Assembly (NCBI RefSeq): GCF_000426225.1
Contig: NZ_AUEY01000019.1
Location: 1-62,819 of the forward strand
Direction of reading: 5' to 3'
Origin: Desulforegula conservatrix Mb1Pa
GTDB taxonomy: Bacteria; Desulfobacterota; Desulfobacteria; Desulfobacterales; Desulforegulaceae
DNA: 62,819 bases
Under the pieces are notes generated by a model. The model saw only the letters and a list, made by a program, of their open reading frames with translations. It ran no database searches and was not told the DNA's origin. The position numbers were made by a program, and so were the translations under genes. This document shows positions 56,206 to 62,819 of the stretch, one piece after another. Position 1 is the stretch's first letter, and the number at the start of each line of letters is the position of its first letter.

Positions 56206-57729
56206 TTATTTCTTTCCGGTGGATGAAGCCCAAAGATAAAGAGCTATCGAAGCTGAAGTCGCTGCGTTCAACGATTCAACAGCCGGATTTATAGGGATAG
56301 AAAGCGCGTTAGCCCTCCACTTATCGGAAAGGCCCTGCCCTTCCACTCCTGCAAGAAGTCCGAATCTTTCAGGAAAAGTATAGCCAGAAATGTCTTCTCC
56401 TTCTGCTGATAAAGACATGATCGGCATTCCTGAAGCAGAATCAGCATCAAGGTTTTCCATTAATGGCCCATTATAAATCTTAACATGAAAAACAGCTGCG
56501 CCTGAACTTCTGACAGCCTTGGGATGATAAGGATTTGCGCTGCCTTCAAGCATGACAACCGCGCTTACTCCGAAAGCTGCCGCTGATCTTATGACCGCTC
56601 CAACATTTTCAGGATCCTGGAAAGGCACAAAAAGCGTACAACCCATATCTGCCGCATCCTGATTCCATTCTTCAATTTCAGGAGTTCTGACAAGAAGAAG
56701 AGGCGTCTTTGTGCCGAATACATCCAGTTCTTCATAAAGTTTTGGCGCAAGCTGAAACCAGTACATACCGTCCGGGGAAGAATCAGGAGGCGGAGGTGTA
56801 TCGTTTTTTGTGATCCATGCCTCACATATTTCAGGCATTGACTCAAGCACGTCAAAAACCTGCTTGGATCCTGAGACAATTGTTTTGCCTGCCTTCTTGA
56901 TTCCACGGCCGCCAAGAAGCTTCAGGAGATCCCTGAAAATATCGTTTCTGTCGCTTTCTATCTGTTTAATTTTCAATTCAGAAGCCCTTTCAATATTTAC
57001 CTGCCATACAGGAGAAGACACGCGCCTGAAAACAACAAGCCGCCTTTCATGAGCAGTTCCTTTGATAACGTAAGGAGTATCCTGTTCCAGAACATAATCT
57101 TTTTTAAAATTTCTAAGTGTCTTTGCTATTTCATCTTCACATTCAGGCCCTTTCATGAAGATGGCAAGCCCATCCCTTGCAAGGGAACCTGATATCCTGT
57201 CAAGGGTTTCCGGGATATCCTCGACAGCCCTTGTTATGACTCCGTTAACCTGAATTCTTGATTCAGGATACATCCCAGCGCCGAGCACTTCTATACCGTC
57301 AAGTCCCAGCTCACTTATTACAGTACGGAGAAAGTCGTTTCTCTTGCCCCTTGACTCAGATAGTATGATATGAACATCAGGAGAAACAATCTTGAGCGGA
57401 ATTCCTGGCATTCCTGGTCCGGTTCCGAGATCTATAAGCGGAGTGGGCAGCATCATAAAATTTGACGGCATTATGGAATCTGCATAAAGCTTCTGAACCA
57501 TATTCGAAAAGTTATGGATTCTGGTCAGATTGATATCCGGGTTGAATTTTCTGAGCAATTGATGATACTGCCATAAAAGGCGCGCCTGTTTATCATCAAG
57601 ATGAATTCCGCAGCCCGAAAGAATGGATTTCATGCTCTTTTCAGAAGGATTGTCCCTGCCCTGAAAAGAATTTTTATTAAAGGAAGGCGCAGGACGCGTC
57701 CCAAAGTTATCAACATTTTTTTTATTCAT
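56206..57729 (-). CDS. RsmG-TrmH (SpoU) bifunctional RNA methyltransferase fusion
   Basis: 507 residues from the ATG at 57729 (AGG 6 nt upstream); the first Met 28 codons earlier would overlap the divergent gene. The N-terminal half (about 25-235) is RsmG-like: PLIDLGTGPGMPGIPLKI, SESRGKRNDFLR, and ITRAVEDIP in the place of the catalytic Arg region. RsmG makes m7G527 in 16S rRNA. The C-terminal half (about 250-505) is a TrmH/SpoU enzyme: a substrate-binding domain, then the knot motifs NVGAVIRSAAAFG, LLAGVEGQGLS and IPINPAVESLNAATSA, normally 2'-O-ribose methylation. Both sets of motifs look intact and no frameshift separates them. The target of the SpoU half is unknown. Confidence 0.85.
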   Translation of the reverse strand: MNKKNVDNFGTRPAPSFNKNSFQGRDNPSEKSMKSILSGCGIHLDDKQARLLWQYHQLLRKFNPDINLTRIHNFSNMVQKLYADSIMPSNFMMLPTPLIDLGTGPGMPGIPLKIVSPDVHIILSESRGKRNDFLRTVISELGLDGIEVLGAGMYPESRIQVNGVITRAVEDIPETLDRISGSLARDGLAIFMKGPECEDEIAKTLRNFKKDYVLEQDTPYVIKGTAHERRLVVFRRVSSPVWQVNIERASELKIKQIESDRNDIFRDLLKLLGGRGIKKAGKTIVSGSKQVFDVLESMPEICEAWITKNDTPPPPDSSPDGMYWFQLAPKLYEELDVFGTKTPLLLVRTPEIEEWNQDAADMGCTLFVPFQDPENVGAVIRSAAAFGVSAVVMLEGSANPYHPKAVRSSGAAVFHVKIYNGPLMENLDADSASGMPIMSLSAEGEDISGYTFPERFGLLAGVEGQGLSDKWRANALSIPINPAVESLNAATSASIALYLWASSTGKK

Positions 57730-57753
57730 CAAAAGCCTGACCAAATACCTAAT

Positions 57754-58503
57754 ATGATTATTAAAGATTATCTTTTTACACCCGAGTGGCCAGTCCTTTA
57801 CATGGACAACCACCTGTTTGCTCTATACAAACCCGCAGGTCTTCCTGTTCAGGGAGATGAAAGCGGAGACATCTCACTTCTTGACATAGGAAAGCTCTGG
57901 TTAAAAGAAAAATTCAACAAGCCCGGCAATGTTTTTCTTGGACTTGTCCACAGGCTTGACAGACCGGTTGCTGGCGTGATGCTGTTTTGCAGGACATCAA
58001 AGGCTGCCGGAAGAATAAGCGAGCAGATCAGATCGAGGGAAATCAATAAAACCTATATTGCTGTTCTTGAAGGTGACATTGGAATGGAATCCGGCAGACT
58101 TTTCAATCATATTGAAAGAATTCCCGGTAAATCATCTATAATTGTAAAGGCAAAAACAAAAAACTCCAGCGAGGCCAGCCTTTGCTTTAAAACAATAGAA
58201 TCGTCCCAGTCAGGTTCATTGGTCGAAATAGACCTTGAAACAGGAAGACATCACCAGATAAGAATACAATTTGCCTGCATTGGACATCCTGTAAAAGGGG
58301 ATCTCAGATATGGCGCGCCAAAGCCTATGCCTGAAAAACAGATTGCTCTTTTTGCCAGAAGTCTTGAAATTGATCATCCAATCACAGGTGAAAGACTTTT
58401 GATAGAAGCTCCGATACCTTCAGGATGGCCCTGGAAAATGGGAAACAAAGAAGATATTTTCTGGAACTGGTCAGAAATAAAAAGTAAGATCAAGGCCTGT
58501 TAA
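57754..58503 (+). CDS. RluA-family RNA pseudouridine synthase
   Basis: 249 residues from the ATG at 57754 (MIIKDYLFTPEW), the point where homology to the family begins; the frame upstream overlaps the divergent methyltransferase. Motifs: LFALYKPAGLPVQGDES, the catalytic VHRLDRPVAGVMLFCRTSKA and LETGRHHQIRIQFACIGHP. No S4 domain. It modifies uridine in 23S rRNA or tRNA; specificity unclear. Its start is 24 bp from the start of the RsmG-TrmH gene, so the two RNA-modification genes probably share a regulatory region. No clear Shine-Dalgarno. Confidence 0.88.
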   Translation: MIIKDYLFTPEWPVLYMDNHLFALYKPAGLPVQGDESGDISLLDIGKLWLKEKFNKPGNVFLGLVHRLDRPVAGVMLFCRTSKAAGRISEQIRSREINKTYIAVLEGDIGMESGRLFNHIERIPGKSSIIVKAKTKNSSEASLCFKTIESSQSGSLVEIDLETGRHHQIRIQFACIGHPVKGDLRYGAPKPMPEKQIALFARSLEIDHPITGERLLIEAPIPSGWPWKMGNKEDIFWNWSEIKSKIKAC

Positions 58504-58519
58504 GGCGTGAACATAAATG

Positions 58520-58570
58520 TATGCCTTCGGCGAGTCGCTTTTTTGAAAATAAGCTCTGCAAAAAACTTAT
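58520..58570 (+). repeat. Dispersed repeat B, 3' fragment (diverged)
   Basis: TGCCTTCGGCGAGTCGC, then GCTTTTTTGAAAATAAGC and CTGCAAAAAACTTAT; a mutated version of the right-hand module of repeat B. Confidence 0.72.
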
Positions 58571-58640
58571 GGTTTATTTAGGATGAGCCAATACATTTTC
58601 AATAGGATTGAAGTTCCATTCCAACCCACAGGGGATTGCC

Positions 58641-61600
58641 ATGAACACTAAAGCATTCATCAATAAAACGTTCCGGATCATCTTGCCTTTCTGTTTTATT
58701 CTTTTTTTATTTTCCACAGCTTATTCGGCAGAAAATCATTCGGGCAGAATAATAGATCTCAAAGGTGAAGTGCAGATAATCCAGCAAAATGGCGCATCTG
58801 AATCCCCATCACCCGGCAGAATGCTTTTTAACGGTGATTGCCTTAAAACAGGACAGACAGGCTGGGCAGCTGTTTTAATGTCTGATGAAACGCTAATACA
58901 AGTCAGCAGAAACAGCGTATTTGTGATCAAGGGCGTGGCATCAAGGGCAGGATGGTTCGGTTCCGGGGCAAACTCGTCTGGGCCTTCTAACAGCTCTGAA
59001 TACAAACTGGATTCAGGCAAAGTCTGGATGCGGAACAAAAATAAAAACGTACCCATTGATATTGAAACGCCCTCAGTTACAGCAGCAATAAGGGGGACAG
59101 AGCTTAATCTTCAGGTTTCTGAAGAAAAAGCCACCCTGATAACGGTTCTTTCAGGAAGGGTTGGATGCAGGAATGATTTTGGAACTGTAATCGGAGAAAG
59201 AAAACAGCAGATCGGGATTAAATATGGAGAGGCCCCGGCAATAACATCAATTATTACTCCCGAAGATGCGGTTCAGTGGACAGTAACCATACCTGTAATT
59301 TCAGGCCCCATGGACATGCCTTTATCCGGTAAATCTTTCTCAGCCATTAAAAATGAAGAAGCAAGCCTGGAGGAAATGCTCAGGTCTGATTCTAAAAACA
59401 CAGGCCTGAAATTAAGACTTGCGGAAATAAAAAGGGATCTTGGCAAATCCATGGAAGCTGAGAAGCTTTTCAAGGAATGCATATCGACAAATTTTGATGA
59501 AAAAAACAGCCCGTCGGTCAAAAGGGCTTTTAAAGGACTTGGGTGGACATATCTTGACCGTAACAGAAACAGGGAAGCCCAGGATTCTTTTCTAAGGGCT
59601 GATTCAAATGAAAAGATGGTCATACTCGGTCTTTCAGAAACTTACAGCAGACTGAACAAGCCCCAGGAAGCCAGCAAAATAAATGAAAAAGGAGAGGTTC
59701 AGTTTCCTGAAAGCCCTGAATTCAAGCTTCAAAAAGCATTTTTTGAAATAAAGAACAGAGAACCACAAAAAGCTGAAATCATTCTGAAACAGCTTACTCA
59801 AAAATCCCCTGATTATTCCCTTGCATGGTCTGCCTTGTCCCTCGTTTCCCTGTATAAAGGAGACAAGGACTCTGCCCTGTTATATTCAGAAAAAGCAATA
59901 AGCCTGAAACCAGAATCCCCTACCCCTTACATCATCAAGAGCTATGCTCACCAGGCGGCCTTTGACCTGGATTCAGCCAAAAAATCTACGGAAATGGCCC
60001 TTGAACATGATCCAGCAAATACACTTGCCCTTGTGAATCTCTCAAAACTCCTCTTCGGAAGCGACCATACTGAAGAGGCAATGGAAACAATAAACAAGGC
60101 AGAAGATTCAAATCCTGAAAACGGTGAGGTTCACAGCACCAAAGGATTCATTCTTTTGGCCTTAAGAAGGACAGATGAAGCTTCGGAAAGCTTTAAGAAA
60201 GCAATTTTTGCGGACAGATCCATCGGAGAATCATACCTCGGTTATGCCCTTGCAATGATGAGACAGGGAGACGCAGATACGGCGCTTCAGTATATATCCG
60301 CAGCCATTGCGCTTGAGCCGAGGCGTTCCCTTTTTGTGAGTTACTGGGGAAAAATGCTCTATGAAATTAAGAGATTCGACAGAGCCATAGAAGTTCTCGA
60401 ACTTGCTTCGAGCCTTGATCCCAAAGACCCTACTCCGGATCTTTACAGGGCGCTTATACTTAACGACCTCAACAAGCCAACCGAGGCCATAGAAGCTGTA
60501 AACAGATCCATTAAACTGAATGACAACAAGGCTGTGTATAATTCCAGATTCATTCTTGACCGGGATCTTGCCGTCAAATCAGTGGGGCTTGCTTATCTAT
60601 ACAACAGACTCGGACTATCTGACTGGGGAACAAACAAGGCCCTCGCGTCCATCAAGCAGGACTATACAAACTATGCAGCGCATTTTTTCTATGGAAACGG
60701 AGTCTTCAGGGATGGAGACATGTCCAGGGTTTATACAAGCGAAACCCTTCTTGGAAAACTGCTTCAGCCAGCAAACGTAAACTCATATAACAGCTTTAAC
60801 AATTACACTTCATTCTTTGAAAAACCTGATGCCGAGGCGACTTTATCAGGCAGCCTGGGAAGCCATAACACTGCTTCAGGTTCTGCCATAGTTTCAGGTT
60901 CCGCCCCTGAAACAGGAGTCGCGTTCAGTGCTTCTGCAACAAGAAACATAACAGAAGGATGGAAAGGCACGAACAATGCGGAATCAAACGGAGCCTCTGG
61001 CATTGCCAAATGGAATCCAACAATCAATGACGGCATAATGCTTTACGGTGCAGATATCGAATCCAGAAAAGAAGACAATATGACTGCTTATTCATATGAC
61101 GCAAAATCAGATCCTTACGACAGGAATAAAAACACATTCAAGAATTTTGAATCAGGCTATCATCACCACTTCGGGCCAGGAACGGATTTCCTTCTTTATT
61201 TCAACAAAACCGTAAATGATGACAGATCCAGATACCACGACAGTTTTCCTCCATTTAATGTGGAAAATCCTTATCCGCCGCCTGAATATGTTCCAGTAAC
61301 CATGCATATACTTGGTAATGACACAAACGATATCCCGGCATCCCAGCTCCAGGGACAGCTTCATTATTCCAGAGGCAACCATCAGCTGATGACAGGAGCG
61401 CTGAAATGGTGGCAGGACAGGGAACTGAAATCTTCCTATACTGACTATTATCTTCTTTATGACGAGACAATAATAGACGCGGTGGACGGTCAGGCAGGCG
61501 GCAAGACAGAAAACAGCTTCAACAGCTTTTATCTAAGAGACATCTGGAATCCTGCTCCTGGTTTTGTAATAGATGCGGCAGCATACTTTGACGTCATGGA

Positions 61601-62342
61601 GAGTGCAAACCCATACAACAAGGCAAAGACAGATCTGACAGAATTCAATCCCCGCTTTGGAATAACCTGGAATCCGGCCCCTGCCCACACTTTCAGGATA
61701 GCCGCATTCAGATATCTCCTGCCCTGGTTTTTGAACAGAATCGACCCTCTTGAAGTTGCAGGGATTCCGATATTCAGGAATGCTGATCCTGGCTCCATAA
61801 CCAAAGAAGCTGACCTTGCCTATGAATTCGAATGGGGATCAGGCTTTGCCGGAATAAATCTTTTCACGATCAACAAGGAAACTGAATACAAGGGTTATGA
61901 TTCAGCCGAAATATTAAGATCATATACAGACGAAGGAGATTCAAACGGTTTCAGACTCACGCTTAACCAACTCCTTTGGAAGGGCATGGGCGTCAGCTCT
62001 TATTATTCATATGCAGATACCGAGGACGACAACAAGCCATCCGCCGCAAGAAGGGATCACAGAATCACGGCCAAGCTTAGCGGAGTCCATGACAGCGGAG
62101 TATTCGGCTCTGTTGCCCAGACCTTCAGATACGAAGACAGAAAATTTGCAGGACTCGAAGATGAAGAAATCTGGCTCACAGACGCTGAAATAGGAGTGGA
62201 GCTTAAAGACAAGAAAGGCGTCATAAGATTTCAGGTTCTAAACATATTTGACAACCATTTTGACTGGATAACCGATCTTTATGTTTCAGCCGGAAGGGTT
62301 CCGACCACGGAATTTCTTTTGACCACGAGCCTGAATTTCTAA
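58641..62342 (+). CDS. FecR-TPR-outer-membrane barrel fusion protein
   Basis: 1233 residues from the ATG at 58641 (signal peptide ending AYSA). Order: FecR domain (about 35-190; GRIIDLKGEVQIIQQNG, VTAAIRGTELNL), a TPR solenoid of about ten units (about 245-660; for example ALLYSEKAISLKPESPTPYI, AIEVLELASSLDPKDP), then a beta-barrel-like region (about 740-1233) ending in LLTTSLNF, with the terminal Phe typical of BAM substrates. The barrel half resembles TonB-receptor or OM porin strands but has no visible TonB box or plug domain. The FecR domain is usually a periplasmic signalling or peptidoglycan-adjacent module. A role in surface export or glycan secretion is possible; function unknown. GGGG near the ATG is a weak Shine-Dalgarno. 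Confidence 0.75.
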   Translation: MNTKAFINKTFRIILPFCFILFLFSTAYSAENHSGRIIDLKGEVQIIQQNGASESPSPGRMLFNGDCLKTGQTGWAAVLMSDETLIQVSRNSVFVIKGVASRAGWFGSGANSSGPSNSSEYKLDSGKVWMRNKNKNVPIDIETPSVTAAIRGTELNLQVSEEKATLITVLSGRVGCRNDFGTVIGERKQQIGIKYGEAPAITSIITPEDAVQWTVTIPVISGPMDMPLSGKSFSAIKNEEASLEEMLRSDSKNTGLKLRLAEIKRDLGKSMEAEKLFKECISTNFDEKNSPSVKRAFKGLGWTYLDRNRNREAQDSFLRADSNEKMVILGLSETYSRLNKPQEASKINEKGEVQFPESPEFKLQKAFFEIKNREPQKAEIILKQLTQKSPDYSLAWSALSLVSLYKGDKDSALLYSEKAISLKPESPTPYIIKSYAHQAAFDLDSAKKSTEMALEHDPANTLALVNLSKLLFGSDHTEEAMETINKAEDSNPENGEVHSTKGFILLALRRTDEASESFKKAIFADRSIGESYLGYALAMMRQGDADTALQYISAAIALEPRRSLFVSYWGKMLYEIKRFDRAIEVLELASSLDPKDPTPDLYRALILNDLNKPTEAIEAVNRSIKLNDNKAVYNSRFILDRDLAVKSVGLAYLYNRLGLSDWGTNKALASIKQDYTNYAAHFFYGNGVFRDGDMSRVYTSETLLGKLLQPANVNSYNSFNNYTSFFEKPDAEATLSGSLGSHNTASGSAIVSGSAPETGVAFSASATRNITEGWKGTNNAESNGASGIAKWNPTINDGIMLYGADIESRKEDNMTAYSYDAKSDPYDRNKNTFKNFESGYHHHFGPGTDFLLYFNKTVNDDRSRYHDSFPPFNVENPYPPPEYVPVTMHILGNDTNDIPASQLQGQLHYSRGNHQLMTGALKWWQDRELKSSYTDYYLLYDETIIDAVDGQAGGKTENSFNSFYLRDIWNPAPGFVIDAAAYFDVMESANPYNKAKTDLTEFNPRFGITWNPAPAHTFRIAAFRYLLPWFLNRIDPLEVAGIPIFRNADPGSITKEADLAYEFEWGSGFAGINLFTINKETEYKGYDSAEILRSYTDEGDSNGFRLTLNQLLWKGMGVSSYYSYADTEDDNKPSAARRDHRITAKLSGVHDSGVFGSVAQTFRYEDRKFAGLEDEEIWLTDAEIGVELKDKKGVIRFQVLNIFDNHFDWITDLYVSAGRVPTTEFLLTTSLNF

Positions 62343-62371
62343 ATGCTTGGTTTGAATTTTAAAAGCTGCCT

Positions 62372-62495
62372 TTTATGGTCAATTTAGCCTAAAAAAAGCC
62401 GATTCGTAGGGTGCTCAAGCTCTAAGGCTTGCGCACCAGATGCGTGTGCCGGGGGGTCGCTTTTTGAAAAAAGCTCCGCAAAAACTTTAAATGAT
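62372..62495 (+). repeat. Dispersed repeat B, copy with variant centre
   Basis: Begins TTATGGTCAATTTAGCCT and GATTCGTAGG as in the longest copy, but the centre is GGTGCTCAAGCTCTAAGGCT with TGCGCACC. It ends with GGGGGGTCGC, GCTTTTTGAAAAAAGC and TCCGCAAAAACTTT. Confidence 0.8.
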
Positions 62496-62620
62496 ATGGC
62501 TGAATAGCCTATCACCTATCCATCTGATCAACGACAGTTATAAATCCCCCCTGACGACAATTAGAATTCCCGCTTAATGCAAACCCGGTTATCCAATGTT
62601 GTGATATGGAGGATCATTGG

Positions 62621-62819
62621 ATGATCACTGACAATCAGGTGAAGAAATTGAAGAAAAATTTAAGCGCGGGAAAAAGCCTTGTAATCTCGGCATTGCAAGC
62701 TGGCATGGATGAAAAGACAGCGAGGAAATACAGGGATCTGGACAAGCTGCCGAGCGAGCTGAAAGCATCCAGTGATAGGTGGTGGCGAACTCACGCTGAC
62801 CCTTTTGGCGGAGTATGGG
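62621..62819 (+). CDS. istA: IS21-family transposase IstA, N-terminal part (cut by window edge)
   Basis: 66 codons to the window end: MITDNQVKKLKKNL, the helix-turn-helix ALQAGMDEKTARKYRDLDKL and PSELKASSDRWWRTHADPF. This is the IstA N-terminus (AGMDEKTARKYR and WRTRxDPF are characteristic). GGAGG lies 8 nt upstream of the ATG. IstA with the ATPase IstB moves IS21 elements; istB would lie beyond the edge. The element's left end is probably in the 62540-62600 stretch (TGACGACAATTAGAATTCCC), but the inverted repeat could not be confirmed. Confidence 0.86.
   Translation, partial: MITDNQVKKLKKNLSAGKSLVISALQAGMDEKTARKYRDLDKLPSELKASSDRWWRTHADPFGGVW

Overview
The window looks like a chromosomal stretch from a Gram-negative bacterium. 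The Lpt lipoprotein, SecDF-YajC, a large outer-membrane barrel protein and FecR-type architecture point to two membranes. Gene content and order (leuS-lptE near rpsT, a bioC/bioF/bioA/bioD set, TPR-rich membrane glycosyltransferases, a sigma-54 pilin promoter) suggest the Desulfobacterota, most likely a Desulfobacterales-type sulfate reducer. That placement is inference; no 16S gene or dissimilatory sulfur gene is present. TTG start codons with good Shine-Dalgarno sites are unusually common. Both edges cut through insertion sequences (IS5-family transposase on the left, IS21 istA on the right).

1-10.6 kb: on the minus strand, a type IV prepilin sits among two TMTC-like TPR membrane proteins, a GT39/ArnT-like membrane protein, two polyprenyl-phosphate-sugar-synthase-like GT2 enzymes, a VKOR-DsbA disulfide-forming fusion and a SAM methyltransferase. 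I read this as a candidate pilin/surface-protein glycosylation and oxidative-folding locus. The pilin has a textbook sigma-54 promoter and its own terminator. 10.8-14.2 kb: a zinc-ribbon membrane protein and an orphan PAS histidine kinase.

14.6-28.5 kb: housekeeping genes: rpsT, lptE, leuS, an RNase E/G gene, yajC-secD-secF, a CpoB/YbgF-like lipoprotein, dprA and topA. 28.5-31 kb: two small poorly known proteins and TerC. 31.3-40 kb: biotin genes (bioD-bioA; bioF - BioH-like esterase - bioC), split by a plus-strand envelope trio (barrel protein, DUF4105 protein, lipase-like lipoprotein). 40-49.3 kb: dnaE, guaB, a parvulin PPIase, purA and tadA, the last lying beside tRNA-Arg(ACG), the tRNA its product is expected to act on.

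49.4-56.1 kb, between tRNA-Arg and tRNA-Leu, is an accessory patch. It holds a Fic protein, an RluA-like synthase, a PHP-ATPase of TrlF type (possible defence gene) and a DUF4826 protein. Decayed remnants of an IS3 orfA, a P4-type integrase and a CYTH-domain gene lie among them. 56.2-62.3 kb carries an unusual RsmG-TrmH fusion, a divergent RluA-family synthase and a FecR-TPR-beta-barrel fusion protein. Two families of short dispersed repeats (A, 120-145 bp with CTCGCAAAAAGTC-type inverted ends; B, a composite element) recur across the window, one of them supplying the last codons of the BioH-like gene.
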